From positions 1 to 56,803 of the forward strand of contig JAJYHP010000051.1 of the NCBI GenBank assembly GCA_021784715.1: DNA of 56,803 nt. The letters are read 5' to 3'. This document shows positions 7,507 through 16,665 of the stretch, one piece after another. This DNA comes from a bacterium (GTDB lineage Bacteria > Eremiobacterota > Eremiobacteria > Baltobacterales > Baltobacteraceae). Made by a program: the position numbers and the translations under genes. A model generated the notes under the pieces. That model ran no database searches. It was not told the origin of the DNA and was given only the letters and a program-made list of their open reading frames with translations. The stretch's first letter is position 1; the number at the start of each line of letters is the position of its first letter.

Positions 7507-7535
7507 TTGAAGGTTCACGTCGATTTACCGATACT
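7507..7535 (+). promoter_or_regulatory. Possible promoter of the YjfB-like small gene
   Basis: TTGAAG (7507-7512) lies 17 bases before GATACT (7530-7535), inside an AT-richer patch that also holds overlapping TACTAT and TATACA hexamers. A GGGAGG ribosome-binding site follows just before ATG 7562. The exact -10 hexamer is uncertain. Confidence 0.4.
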
Positions 7536-7561
7536 ATACAGGCAAAGTTTCGGGAGGTCTT

Positions 7562-7717
7562 ATGGATATCGCTGCTCTTTCAAGTGCTGCCTCCGGCTCG
7601 GTCGGGGCGGCCATCAATGTCTCATTGCTCAAAGCGACGCAAAACCTCGACCAAAGCGAGGCCGCGCTTCTTTTCGCTTCGATCGGCCTCGGCCAATCCG
7701 TGAATGCCCTTGCGTAG
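7562..7717 (+). CDS. YjfB-like small protein (putative motility protein family)
   Basis: A 51-residue ORF too short for usual gene calling. It begins MDIAALSSAASGSVGAAINV and continues with a segment SLLKATQNLDQSEAALL. This matches the layout of the YjfB family (PF14070): MDIAALS start, a short turn, then a VSLLK-like amphipathic helix and a hydrophobic tail. YjfB members are short proteins found near flagellar or chemotaxis genes in Firmicutes and others; their biochemical role is unknown. A GGGAGG ribosome-binding site lies seven bases before the ATG. It overlaps the next gene by 14 bases, suggesting co-translation. No other motility gene is in the window. Confidence 0.7.
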   Translation: MDIAALSSAASGSVGAAINVSLLKATQNLDQSEAALLFASIGLGQSVNALA

Positions 7718-8471
7718 GGTACTCGGGGCGCTGGGCGCCGCGCTCTTTGGGCTCGTGCTTCTCGGCGCGACCCCCGCAAACAAGCCGCTTCGGCGGCTCG
7801 TTTTTCGCTTTACCTACGGTGATACGAACGATATGACGATGCAATCCTCGGGTATCGGCGATGCCGGTGACACGAAGGGCGCACCGTCGACGGGGAGCGG
7901 CGGCTCGGGAATCGGCGATTTTGTGGCGCGCGTTGCCGACCACGGAACCATCGATGTCACGGTGAAGGCCGTGCAGCCCGACGGTGGCTTAGTTGTGAGC
8001 GTCGCGGAAAAGGCACGGAACACGCGCACCGCGCTTCCGGCAACCTGTATCGTGTACAGCAACACGACGGTGCTCTGCGACAAAACGAAAAAGGTCAATC
8101 TTGAAGAGATGGAGTTGCTGTCGTATCTCGGGCAAAACTTCGTCAACCCGGTGCAGATCGATGCCAAAGGACATTGGGGATTCAAGGTGAGAGGCGCGCA
8201 TAACTCAATGGTTTCCGGCTACACCATTCACGGACACAAAGGCTCGAAATTTTTCATCGACATGACGCGCACGTATTCGCAGAGCGGCCTCGACGCCTTT
8301 ACGTCGAACACCGTCGGGCACTTTACCTACGATGCGATGCGCACCGTTCCCACGTCGATCGTTGAAAGCGTCGTCACGCGCCGCCAGGGAAGTTTCGGCA
8401 AAAACGTTACGGATCGGACCGAAGTTTCATATAAGCTCATCGATGATTCGATGGCGCCGACGAAACCATAG
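7704..8471 (+). CDS. Secreted protein of unknown function
   Basis: A 255-residue protein with a signal peptide (basic MPLRR, hydrophobic core to about residue 24). The mature part is beta-rich with polar Gly/Ser linkers (TGSGGSGIGD) and one Cys pair (residues about 114 and 124). I recognise no family. It follows the YjfB-like gene with a 14-base overlap. Its stop (TAG, 8469-8471) falls exactly where the conserved N-terminus of the helicase frame begins. It is probably periplasmic or on the cell surface. Confidence 0.7.
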   Translation: MPLRRVLGALGAALFGLVLLGATPANKPLRRLVFRFTYGDTNDMTMQSSGIGDAGDTKGAPSTGSGGSGIGDFVARVADHGTIDVTVKAVQPDGGLVVSVAEKARNTRTALPATCIVYSNTTVLCDKTKKVNLEEMELLSYLGQNFVNPVQIDAKGHWGFKVRGAHNSMVSGYTIHGHKGSKFFIDMTRTYSQSGLDAFTSNTVGHFTYDAMRTVPTSIVESVVTRRQGSFGKNVTDRTEVSYKLIDDSMAPTKP

Positions 8472-11068
8472 AACCCTTCGCCTCTCTGCACGGAGCGGTC
8501 GCCGCTTGGTGCGAGAAAACTCTCGGCGAAGCGACCGCCCCGCAGCGCGAAGGCATCCCGGCTATACTCGAAGGCCGTCACGTTTTGATCTGTTCGCCGA
8601 CCGGCACGGGCAAAACGTTGACGGCCTTTTTGCCGATCTTTTCCGATCTCGCCGAACGTCGCGACCGCGACGAGCTGTTTGCGCGAACGACCGCGCTCTA
8701 CATCTCACCGTTGCGTGCGCTAGGCTACGATGTGGAACATAACGCGCGCCGCCCGCTGCGCGAGATGGGTTTGCTCGAACGCCCCGATTCCGAACGCGAC
8801 CGCGTGCGCCGCGGGAGGGTTCGGAGCCGTTTCGTTCGGACCGGCGTGCGAACCGGGGATACGCCGACGGCCGAACGCAGGCTCATGCTTTCGCGCCCCC
8901 CGCACATTTTGATGTCGACGCCGGAGTCGTTAGCGATCGTGCTCGCGATGGAGCGCTACCGCGCGACGCTGCGCGACGTGCGTTACGTCGTTATCGACGA
9001 AGTGCATGCCCTTGCCGCGAACAAGCGTGGGGCGTACCTCAGCCTACTGCTCGAGTCGCTCGAAGAGATCGTCCGCGCGCCGTTTCAACGGATCGGGCTC
9101 TCTGCAACCATCGCCCCGCTCGAGATCGTCGCCGAGTTTCTTACCGGGGCCGAACGCGATTGCACGATCGTCGATACGAGAGCGTCGCGCGAAATTTCGC
9201 TCGAGATTCGGGCGCCCTTTACCGGGGCGATGGCTCCCTTGGCGGCGATCGCTCGCGCCGCGCATTCCGAGATCGAGCGCGCCCGGACGACGCTCGTGTT
9301 TACGAACGTGCGGAGCCAAACCGAGCGCGTCGCCTACGAACTTCGCTCCCTCGACGGAGCGGGAAGCTGCGTCGAAGCAATCGAGGGGGATGCTGCGGTG
9401 CGGGATTCGGACGCGCGGATCGGCGTTCACCATAGCGCACTGGAGCGAAGCGTTCGCCACCGTACCGAGGCCCGCTTACGTGCGGGAGAATTGCGCGCGG
9501 TGGTCTGCTCCGCGTCGCTCGAACTCGGCGTCGATATCGGCGCGATCGAGCAAGTGCTGCTCGTCGGCGGTGCGCGCGGTGTCGTGACGACATTACAGCG
9601 CGTCGGACGCGCCGGCCACAGCCCGGGCGCTCTCGCGCGCGGCGTCGTGCTCGCCCAGGATCGCGACGATATCATCGAGGCCGCAGCGACGCGTCGTTGC
9701 ATCGCCGATGGCGCGATCGAGCAGATCGTCCTGCCTCGCGCGCCGCTCGACGTTCTCGCGCAATGGATGCTCTCGCTCGTCGTTCCCGAGCGGCGCATCG
9801 AGATCGATAGGGTGTTGGAGATCGCGCTCCGAGCGGCGCCGTTCCGCTCGTTGCTCCGCGAAGATCTGATCGCATGCGCCGCATATCTCGGCGGCGGCGG
9901 CGTCGCCGGCGACCCGGCGCACGTCCGTCGGCTGGGCTTCGACGGCGAAGCGATCTGGGGCTTAGGACGCGATGCGAGCGCCGCATTTTTTGAGAACGTC
10001 GGTACGATTCCCGACGAGCGCAGCGTTCCCGTCCGGATCGCCGGCGAGCGTTCCTTCGGGCGCCTCGAAGAATATTTCGTCGATCGTCTGCGCGTCGGGG
10101 ACGTCTTCGTTCTCGAAGGGCGGACGGTGCGCGTCGAATCGATCGATCGCGCCGGCATTACGACGAAAAACCACCGTGGGCGTCCGACCGTACCGCAATG
10201 GAACTCGCATATCCGGGGGATTGCGGCGCCGCTCGTCGAGGAGATCGACCGATTGCGCGAGGGAGTCGGCCGGCGATTGGAGGCCGGCGAACGAGCCGAA
10301 GCGGCCGCGTGGTTGAAACGACGATACGCGCTCGACGCCCGGCTCGCGGAAATGACGGTTGCGTACCTGGAGCAGCAGCGTGCGGTGAGCGCACTGCCGA
10401 ACCTTCGCCGCCCGGTCTTGGAGATCTACACTCTAGATGGCCTCCAGAGCGCTGTCGCGCTCACCGGCATCGGCAGGTGCGCGAACGAAGCGCTCGCGCG
10501 AGTGGCGGGAACGCGCATAGCGCGTTTGGTTACCGGAGCATCGAGCATTCTCACCGACGACCTTGGGTTTTTTCTGCAACTTCCGCCGCGCGCTCGGCTC
10601 GCCGACGCGCAATGGGAGAGGCTCTTGGAAGAAGGGGGGTTCGAACGCGACCTCCGCGAGGGGCTGCTCGGATCGGCGCTGCTTCGAACGCATTTTCGCT
10701 ACGTCGCGAACACCGGACTCCTGGTATTGCGGCGCGCAAATGGCCGCTCGCTTCGTGCCGCGTCGTTGCGCTGGAATAGTGGGCGCATTCTCGACCGACT
10801 GTTGCGCGAGGACGAGCGCTTCCCGCTCGTGCGCGAAACGTTTCGCAGCGTTTGCGATGACGTGCTCGACGTCGAGCGCGCGCGCGATTACTGCGCATCG
10901 CTGGTCGGTCCGCCGCGCGTCGTTCATCCACCGGTGGCGTCGCCGATGAGCTTCGGCATTCTCACGTCCTCCTTCGGCGACAGCGTCGTCGTTGCCGATC
11001 GCAGCGAGTTAGTCGAGGCCCTACACGATCGCGTTCTCGCCTATCTTGCGGGGGCGATCGCTCCGTGA
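8468..11068 (+). CDS. lhr: Lhr-core-type DEAD/DEAH helicase (ligase-associated repair helicase)
   Basis: About 866 residues, an SF2 helicase of the Lhr core family, a 3'-5' DNA translocase used in DNA repair. The Q-like N-terminus is clear (LHGAVAAWCEKTLGEATAPQ then REGIPAIL). Motif I is SPTGTGKT (about 43-50), motif II is DEVH (177-180), motif III is GLSATIAPL, motif V is ASLELGVDIG and motif VI is QRVGRAGHS, followed by the winged-helix and DEAD/H-associated domains. The conserved N-terminus has no ATG, GTG or TTG. The frame is closed by TGA at 8444, leaving ATA 8468 (overlapping the previous TAG) or CTG 8486 as the start. TTG 8585 would cut into the ATPase core. It is coupled to pdeM downstream. 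Confidence 0.88.
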   Translation: MEPFASLHGAVAAWCEKTLGEATAPQREGIPAILEGRHVLICSPTGTGKTLTAFLPIFSDLAERRDRDELFARTTALYISPLRALGYDVEHNARRPLREMGLLERPDSERDRVRRGRVRSRFVRTGVRTGDTPTAERRLMLSRPPHILMSTPESLAIVLAMERYRATLRDVRYVVIDEVHALAANKRGAYLSLLLESLEEIVRAPFQRIGLSATIAPLEIVAEFLTGAERDCTIVDTRASREISLEIRAPFTGAMAPLAAIARAAHSEIERARTTLVFTNVRSQTERVAYELRSLDGAGSCVEAIEGDAAVRDSDARIGVHHSALERSVRHRTEARLRAGELRAVVCSASLELGVDIGAIEQVLLVGGARGVVTTLQRVGRAGHSPGALARGVVLAQDRDDIIEAAATRRCIADGAIEQIVLPRAPLDVLAQWMLSLVVPERRIEIDRVLEIALRAAPFRSLLREDLIACAAYLGGGGVAGDPAHVRRLGFDGEAIWGLGRDASAAFFENVGTIPDERSVPVRIAGERSFGRLEEYFVDRLRVGDVFVLEGRTVRVESIDRAGITTKNHRGRPTVPQWNSHIRGIAAPLVEEIDRLREGVGRRLEAGERAEAAAWLKRRYALDARLAEMTVAYLEQQRAVSALPNLRRPVLEIYTLDGLQSAVALTGIGRCANEALARVAGTRIARLVTGASSILTDDLGFFLQLPPRARLADAQWERLLEEGGFERDLREGLLGSALLRTHFRYVANTGLLVLRRANGRSLRAASLRWNSGRILDRLLREDERFPLVRETFRSVCDDVLDVERARDYCASLVGPPRVVHPPVASPMSFGILTSSFGDSVVVADRSELVEALHDRVLAYLAGAIAP

Positions 11069-11787
11069 ATGCCGCTCCGCGCGCGCTCTCCGTATCGCTC
11101 GGCGGCGGCGCGCACGCGCTTCCCGGCGGATTGCTCTGGCTCGAAGCAACCGCGTCGCTCGTGGTCGCCGATCTCCACCTTGCCTACGAAGACGCGATCG
11201 GCGGCGCCTTGCCGATGTGGAGCCTCGACGAAAGCCGCGCCGCGCTCGAACGCGCGTGCTCCACGTACGGCGCGCGCGAACTGATCTTGCTCGGCGACGT
11301 GGTCCACGGCACGCAGCTCAGCGAGGGCGCGGCCGCGCGCGTGGTGACGATGATGCACGCTCTTCGAGCGTGCTGCACGTTGACGATCGTCGCCGGCAAT
11401 CATGAAGGGCGTTCGCGCGGAGCGGCCCTGCTCGGAGAATGCGTCGAGGAGATCGAGCGGGGCGGAATGCTGCTCCATCACGGCGATCGCCCGCGACTCG
11501 CGTTAGTCCGCCACGTGATCGGCCACCTGCATCCGAGTATCGCGCTCGGAGGGGATCGAAGCGTCCCGGCATTTCTCTCCGCCCCCGAAGCGATCGTCCT
11601 TCCTGCCGCGAATCCCTATTCGCGCGGTCTCAACGTTCTCGCTCGCGATTGTCGCACGGCGATCGCCGCCTACGGTGCTCGCGTCGCTTCGACGGACGTG
11701 ATCGCCGCAACGGCGACGCACTGCTATCCATTCGGAAGCATCGCCTCGCTCGCGCGCGCCGCGCGCGCCCTGCGTTTCGCTCGCTAG
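11065..11787 (+). CDS. pdeM: Ligase-associated metallophosphoesterase PdeM
   Basis: A 240-residue calcineurin-like phosphoesterase, predicted endonuclease or phosphodiesterase of the ligase-associated repair set. All metal-binding blocks are present in order: VVADLHLAYE (DxH), LLGDVVHG (GDxxH variant), VAGNHEGR (GNHE), LHHGD and IGHLHPSI (GHxH). The start is GTG 11065, whose GTG overlaps the helicase TGA, so the two are translated together. The family is characteristically found next to an Lhr-like helicase, an MBL-fold exonuclease and an ATP-dependent DNA ligase. Here only the helicase is adjacent, and the exonuclease is 11 kb away. Confidence 0.87.
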   Translation: MNAAPRALSVSLGGGAHALPGGLLWLEATASLVVADLHLAYEDAIGGALPMWSLDESRAALERACSTYGARELILLGDVVHGTQLSEGAAARVVTMMHALRACCTLTIVAGNHEGRSRGAALLGECVEEIERGGMLLHHGDRPRLALVRHVIGHLHPSIALGGDRSVPAFLSAPEAIVLPAANPYSRGLNVLARDCRTAIAAYGARVASTDVIAATATHCYPFGSIASLARAARALRFAR

Positions 11788-12329
11788 AAAATCCCGTGCG
11801 CCATGCCGATTGCAAATGCTGCGAGTGAAGGCCCCGCATGCATGCGCCGTTCGCGAACCGCGGCGAGCAATTCCTCGATCGTCAATTCCGTCGCTTCGAT
11901 CTGTTCGGTCGGTTCGAGCGCGGGCTCGCCTGCACGAAAGGCTCCGTCAGCAAAAAAGAGATGAGCCGTCGAAGTCGATCGCACCGGATCGGGGCGAAAC
12001 TCTCCAAGCAGCCGCCAATCGGGAGCCTCGTATCCGGTCTCCTCGCGCAATTCACGTCGCGCGCAATGGAGTGGATCTTCGGCACCTTCGAGCGATCCGG
12101 CGACGAATTCGAGGCCGACATCGTCGGATGCATAACGATACTGCTCGATGGCGAGAAATCGCCCCGTCGCCGTGCGCGCGATCACGATCGCAAAGCCGCG
12201 CGCCTCACGAATGTAGTAATCGGGAAGCACGGTGCCGTCGGGAAGTTCGATCTCATCGCGACGAATTTTGAGGTACGTCGAGTCGATGAGGTAGGTGCTC
12301 CTGAGACGTTTCCAAAACGGTCGCTTCAT
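11784..12329 (-). CDS. NUDIX hydrolase (ADP-ribose pyrophosphatase-like)
   Basis: A 181-residue NUDIX enzyme that should cleave a nucleoside-diphosphate linked to another moiety, ADP-ribose or similar, with Mg2+. The Nudix box is complete: GSLEGAEDPLHCARRELREE followed by TG, fitting GX5EX7REUXEEXGU. The preceding IEQYRYAS and following GEFRPDPVRSTSTAHLFFA are typical of the ADPRase/NudF branch. ATG 12329 is used because the frame upstream reads antisense into the divergent dehydrogenase. Its stop shares the CTAG palindrome with the convergent pdeM stop (three-base overlap). Confidence 0.88.
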   Translation of the reverse strand: MKRPFWKRLRSTYLIDSTYLKIRRDEIELPDGTVLPDYYIREARGFAIVIARTATGRFLAIEQYRYASDDVGLEFVAGSLEGAEDPLHCARRELREETGYEAPDWRLLGEFRPDPVRSTSTAHLFFADGAFRAGEPALEPTEQIEATELTIEELLAAVRERRMHAGPSLAAFAIGMAHGIF

Positions 12330-12381
12330 CTTCGCTAGGTGCGACGGGGCTTTACGAAGCCCTTGCGCGAAGGGGAGCGAT

Positions 12382-13968
12382 ATGGAGAGTACGTTTCTTG
12401 TCGTCGGCGCCGGAACGATGGGGCTTGGAATCGCCCTGCTCGCCGCCGAGCATGGCGAACGGGTAGAACTCGTCGAGAGCGATCCGGCCGCTCGCGCCCG
12501 GGCCGCCCAACGCATCGTCGGAACGACGATTCAACTACTCGAGGCGATTCCGGCGCAAAGCCTCGCGAGCGTTGCATTGGAGGCGGTTCCGGAGCGCTTT
12601 GCGCTCAAGCGCGATGCTCTGATCGCGATGGAGGCGGCAGTGGCGCCGACCGCGGTGCTCGCGAGCAACACCTCCTCGCTCGAACTCGGAGAGCTCGGAA
12701 AGGCGCTTCGGCGGCCGGAGCGTTTCGTCGGATTTCACTTTTTTAATCCCCCGCAGCAGATGCCCCTGGTGGAGATCGTCGTTACCGAGGTAGCCGATGA
12801 CGACGCGGTCGAGAGCGTACGAGCGCTCGCCGTGCGATTGGGGAAGAACGCGGTAGAAGCGACCGATACGCCGGGGTTTATCGTCAATCGCGTCGCGCGT
12901 CCGTTCTACTTGCAGGCATTGCGCGCGGAGCACGACGCGGTTGCTTCGATCGAGGAGATCGACGAACTCGCATTAGGGATCGGTTTCCCGATGGGACCGT
13001 TCGCGCTCATGGATTTCATCGGTCTCGACGTGAACTTGGCGACGAGCCGTTCGCTCTTCGAACGGACCGGCGCGCCGCGCTTCGAGCCGGTCGAAACCCA
13101 GATCGCACTCGTCGAGGGCGGAGCGCTCGGCCGGAAAAGCGGCAAGGGTTTTTACGATTACGAGGGCGGCGAACGCCCGCCGCGAGCGGTCGATCCGCCT
13201 ACGGAATTCGAAGAAGGAACGTTCGACGAGCGTCTCTGCATCCTCGGGTTCGGTGCGCTCGCCGACGACATTTCTACCGAGGCTGAAGCTGCGATCGGCG
13301 CGATCGATCGCATCGAGAACGACGAGTTTCTCGCCGATATCGATCCGTCGATCACGATCGCCTTCGACGCGGGCGATGGGACGACCGATCGTACCGAAGC
13401 GTTGCTGGAGATCGAAGGACTTCTCGACCCGACCTGCGCGATGTTTTTCGATGCGTACTGCACCGATATCAAGGCGCTGCTCAAGCGAGCCCGACATCCC
13501 GAACGATTTATCGCCTACGGCATACTTGGGTTACTCGCCTCGCAGCGCGTCGTGGAGATCGTCGATCACGATGCGCTCGACGACGAGATGCTGGCGCTCG
13601 CGCAAGAATTCTTCGAGCGGCTCCATAAGCGCGTGGTATTGGTGGCTCCGTCCCCGGGGCTCGTCCTGGGGAGGATCGTCGGTTCCATCGTGAACGAAGC
13701 GGTGATCGCGGTCCACGAAGGAGTTGCGAGTGCAGAAGACGTCGATCTCGCGATGCGCTTGGGGACGAACTATCCGCTCGGCCCGATCGCATGGGGACGC
13801 GAGATTGGCGGAGCGCGCATCGCTCGGATTCTGCGCGCACTTGCGGCGGAGGACGGACCGGATTTCGGCCCGCACCGCGCGCTGTGGTTGCTCGATCTCG
13901 ACGAGAATGCCGCGCCGGGCGAAGGCGCGCCGCTCGGTGAGGATGGCAGCGAGGAAGAAGCGGAATGA
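12382..13968 (+). CDS. 3-hydroxyacyl-CoA dehydrogenase (PaaH/FadB-type)
   Basis: A 528-residue NAD-dependent enzyme that oxidises 3-hydroxyacyl-CoA to 3-oxoacyl-CoA. The Rossmann motif is VGAGTMGLGIALLAAEHG (residues about 8-25). ASNTSSLELGEL and RFVGFHFFNPPQQMPLVEIV carry the active-site Ser, His and Asn. The first C-terminal helical domain starts at DTPGFIVNRVARPF. After about residue 290 comes a degenerate second domain with an echo of the first (RFIAYGILGLLASQRVVEIV) and a second 3HCDH C-terminal domain (APSPGLVLGRIVGSIVNEAV). PaaH of E. coli has the same two-part design at 475 residues. ATG 12382 has an AGGGGAG site. Its TGA overlaps the thiolase ATG. Confidence 0.87.
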   Translation: MESTFLVVGAGTMGLGIALLAAEHGERVELVESDPAARARAAQRIVGTTIQLLEAIPAQSLASVALEAVPERFALKRDALIAMEAAVAPTAVLASNTSSLELGELGKALRRPERFVGFHFFNPPQQMPLVEIVVTEVADDDAVESVRALAVRLGKNAVEATDTPGFIVNRVARPFYLQALRAEHDAVASIEEIDELALGIGFPMGPFALMDFIGLDVNLATSRSLFERTGAPRFEPVETQIALVEGGALGRKSGKGFYDYEGGERPPRAVDPPTEFEEGTFDERLCILGFGALADDISTEAEAAIGAIDRIENDEFLADIDPSITIAFDAGDGTTDRTEALLEIEGLLDPTCAMFFDAYCTDIKALLKRARHPERFIAYGILGLLASQRVVEIVDHDALDDEMLALAQEFFERLHKRVVLVAPSPGLVLGRIVGSIVNEAVIAVHEGVASAEDVDLAMRLGTNYPLGPIAWGREIGGARIARILRALAAEDGPDFGPHRALWLLDLDENAAPGEGAPLGEDGSEEEAE

Positions 13969-15170
13969 GCGCTCGCGAGGTCTGGGCGGTCGATGCCGTG
14001 CGAACGCCGATCGGTCGGCTCGGTGGCGCCCTCGCCGGGGTGCGCCCCGACGATCTCGCAGCGACGGTCGTGCGCGCGGTGCTCGAACGCACCGGCTTCG
14101 ATCCCTCGGAACTCGGCGACGTGTACTTCGGGGCTGCGAACCAGAGCGGTGAAGATAATCGAAACGTCGCGCGGATGGCCGCGTTATTGGCGGGGCTCCC
14201 CGTCGAGGTTCCCGGAACGACGTTTAATCGGCTCTGCGGTTCGAGTTTGCAGGCGATCAACAGTGCCGCGCATGCAATCGCATGGGGTGAGTGCGACGCG
14301 ATCCTCGCCGGCGGCGTGGAATCGATGACGCGAGCGCCCTACGTCATGCCGAAGAACGCGCAGCCCTTCGCCCGCGACGCGCGACTTTACGACACCACAA
14401 TTGGCTGGCGCATGGTGAATCCGAAGATGCCGGAGCGTTGGACGATCTCGCTCGGCGAGACTGCCGAGCGCGTCGCCGAGATCGACGGTATCGCGCGCGA
14501 GGCACAAGATCGTTTCGCCGTGGCATCGCAGGAAAAATGCGCGGCGGCGCTCGCGCGTGGTGCTTTTGCCGACGAACTCGTAGCGGTGAAGATCCCCCAT
14601 CGCGACGGCGAGCGCGCGGTCGAGCGCGACGAACATCCACGCCCGGATACGAGCTACGAACGGCTCGCCGCGCTCGCCGCGGCCTTCCGCGAAAACGGAA
14701 CGGTTACCGCGGGAAATTCCTCGGGACTCAACGATGGTGCCGCCGCACTATTGCTCGTCGAAGCGCAATGCGCGCGCCGACACGGGCTGCAACCGATGGC
14801 GCGCGTCATCGCCACCGGCGTCGCCGGCGTCGCCCCCGAGATCATGGGCATCGGTCCGGTTCCCGCGATGCACGCGGCGTTACGCTTCGCCGGGCTGCGC
14901 CTCGACGAGATCGATCTCGTCGAGCTCAACGAGGCGTTCGCCGCGCAGTCTTTGGCCTGTATCGAGCGGCTCGGGCTCGATCCGGCGCGCGTCAACGTCA
15001 ACGGCGGTGCGATCGCGCTCGGTCACCCGCTCGGAGCGAGCGGCGCGCGCATCGCGACCACGCTGCTGCACGAGATGCGCCGACGCGGCACGAAATATGG
15101 CGCTGCGACGATGTGTGTCGGCGTCGGACAGGGGATCGCTACGATCTTCGAAGGAATGAACTCCCGATGA
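13965..15170 (+). CDS. Thiolase (acetyl-CoA acyltransferase / 3-oxoadipyl-CoA thiolase-like)
   Basis: A 401-residue type II thiolase that splits 3-oxoacyl-CoA with CoA. The nucleophilic Cys91 is in [10 protein letters not shown]. The [23 protein letters not shown] (catalytic His) and CVGVGQG (second Cys) blocks are intact. Length matches PaaJ/PcaF and AtoB, which sequence alone does not separate. Position between a hydroxyacyl-CoA dehydrogenase and an aldehyde dehydrogenase in a region with PaaX and a BoxB-like oxygenase favours a 3-oxoadipyl-CoA role, by inference. It overlaps both neighbours by ATGA, so the three genes are translationally coupled. Confidence 0.9.
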   Translation: MSAREVWAVDAVRTPIGRLGGALAGVRPDDLAATVVRAVLERTGFDPSELGDVYFGAANQSGEDNRNVARMAALLAGLPVEVPGTTFNRLCGSSLQAINSAAHAIAWGECDAILAGGVESMTRAPYVMPKNAQPFARDARLYDTTIGWRMVNPKMPERWTISLGETAERVAEIDGIAREAQDRFAVASQEKCAAALARGAFADELVAVKIPHRDGERAVERDEHPRPDTSYERLAALAAAFRENGTVTAGNSSGLNDGAAALLLVEAQCARRHGLQPMARVIATGVAGVAPEIMGIGPVPAMHAALRFAGLRLDEIDLVELNEAFAAQSLACIERLGLDPARVNVNGGAIALGHPLGASGARIATTLLHEMRRRGTKYGAATMCVGVGQGIATIFEGMNSR

Positions 15171-16648
15171 GCGTGACGCAGCAAGCGACGAAATTATTGA
15201 TCGGTGGAAAGTGGGTCGACGCCGAGAGGAGCTATATCGACTATAACCCGGCGACGGGAGAAGAGCTCGCCCGCGTCGGCGACGCCTCGAAAAGCGAATG
15301 CGATGCGGCGGTCGCGGCGGCGAGGGCGGCGTTCGATGCGGGAAAATGGTCGGGGATGCCGGCTTCGCGGCGCGCGAAAATTCTCAACAAAATAGCCGCG
15401 CGCATCGGCGAGATGGCGAGTTCGATTACGGACTCGGAGATTCGCGATAACGGCAAGGCATTGGCGACGGCAAAGGGCGAGATCGGCGCGATCGTCGATT
15501 GCTTCGAGTTCTACGCTGGAGCGATTCTCACGTTCGGCGGGCAAACGCTCTCGGGGCCGTTGCCGAGTTATTTTTCGTACACGTTGCGCGAACCGATCGG
15601 CGTCGTCGGGGCGATCGTGCCGTGGAATTTCCCGCTCTTGCTGGCGAGTTGGAAGGTCGCTCCGGCGCTCGCTGCGGGTTGCACCGTGGTCTTAAAACCG
15701 GCGCCCGCGACCCCGCTCACGGCGCTCGCGCTCGGCGAAATCGCACTGGAGTGCGGGCTTCCCGAGGGCGTTCTCAACATCGTCACCGGAGCGGGGCGTG
15801 AGTTGGGACAGTGGCTCGTCGAACATCCGAGCGTCGATAAAATTGCCTTTACCGGAAGCACGCAGACGGGGCGAAGCGTCGCGGCCGCTGCGGCGCAGTC
15901 GTTGAAACGCGTAACGTTGGAGCTCGGCGGAAAATCGCCGACGCTGGTCTTCGAGGATGCCGATATCGACGCTGCGGTTGCGGCATCGATTTATGCGATC
16001 TATTACAACAGCGGGCAGGCCTGCGAAGCGCGTTCGCGCGTGTTGATTCACGAGTCGGTCTACGATCGTTTCGTCGAAGCGTTTACGAAGCGTAGCGCCG
16101 GGTTGCGTCAAGGCGATCCGCTCGATCCACAAACGCAGATCGGCGCGATTACCATGCGCGAGCAATTCGAGAAAATCGAACGCTACTGCGCGCTCGGGAT
16201 CGCCGAGGGTGCTCGTTTGCTCTTCGGCGGCAAAGCTGCCGAGATCGGCGGTCCCTTCGCCGCTGGAACGTTTTGGCAACCGACGGCCTTCGAGGCCGAA
16301 CCGAGCCATCGCATCGCCCGCGAGGAGATCTTTGGTCCGGTCGTCGTCTTTTCGCGCTTTCATGACGAACGCGAGGCGATTGCCATGGCGAACGACTCCG
16401 AATACGGGCTTGCGGCGAGCGTTTGGACGCGCGATATCGGGCGCGCGCACCGCATCGTTCGTGCCCTGAGAAGCGGCACGGTTGCGGTCAATGCGCCGTA
16501 CAGCGTCTTCCCCGGGGTGCCGTTCGGCGGCTATAAATCGTCGGGGTACGGTCGCGAACTCTCCGCCGATACGCTCGCGCTCTACAGCGAAACGAAGAGC
16601 GCGCTCGTCCAAATCGGCGAGCGCGCGATGAATCCGTTCGGCGTGTAG
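15167..16648 (+). CDS. NAD(P)-dependent aldehyde dehydrogenase
   Basis: A 493-residue class I/II-like aldehyde dehydrogenase. [20 protein letters not shown] binds the cofactor, FTGSTQTGR is the Rossmann loop, Glu252 is in LELGGKSP and nucleophilic Cys286 is in [23 protein letters not shown] and [13 protein letters not shown] end the fold. Most relatives have GQxCxAGSR; the Glu and Ala residues after the Cys here are slightly unusual. In box or paa pathways an aldehyde dehydrogenase (BoxD, PaaZ) oxidises a ring-opened CoA semialdehyde, which is a reasonable guess from the neighbours. The true start is ATG 15167, overlapping the thiolase TGA; the frame is open far upstream only as a shadow. Confidence 0.9.
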   Translation: MSVTQQATKLLIGGKWVDAERSYIDYNPATGEELARVGDASKSECDAAVAAARAAFDAGKWSGMPASRRAKILNKIAARIGEMASSITDSEIRDNGKALATAKGEIGAIVDCFEFYAGAILTFGGQTLSGPLPSYFSYTLREPIGVVGAIVPWNFPLLLASWKVAPALAAGCTVVLKPAPATPLTALALGEIALECGLPEGVLNIVTGAGRELGQWLVEHPSVDKIAFTGSTQTGRSVAAAAAQSLKRVTLELGGKSPTLVFEDADIDAAVAASIYAIYYNSGQACEARSRVLIHESVYDRFVEAFTKRSAGLRQGDPLDPQTQIGAITMREQFEKIERYCALGIAEGARLLFGGKAAEIGGPFAAGTFWQPTAFEAEPSHRIAREEIFGPVVVFSRFHDEREAIAMANDSEYGLAASVWTRDIGRAHRIVRALRSGTVAVNAPYSVFPGVPFGGYKSSGYGRELSADTLALYSETKSALVQIGERAMNPFGV

Positions 16649-16665
16649 CGGCGTCGGCCGCAGGG

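Noticed and set aside
14291..15166. Upstream extension of the aldehyde dehydrogenase frame inside the thiolase gene
   Set aside because: The translation is low-complexity Arg-rich until the ATG at 15167, which overlaps the thiolase stop as in the other gene pairs here.
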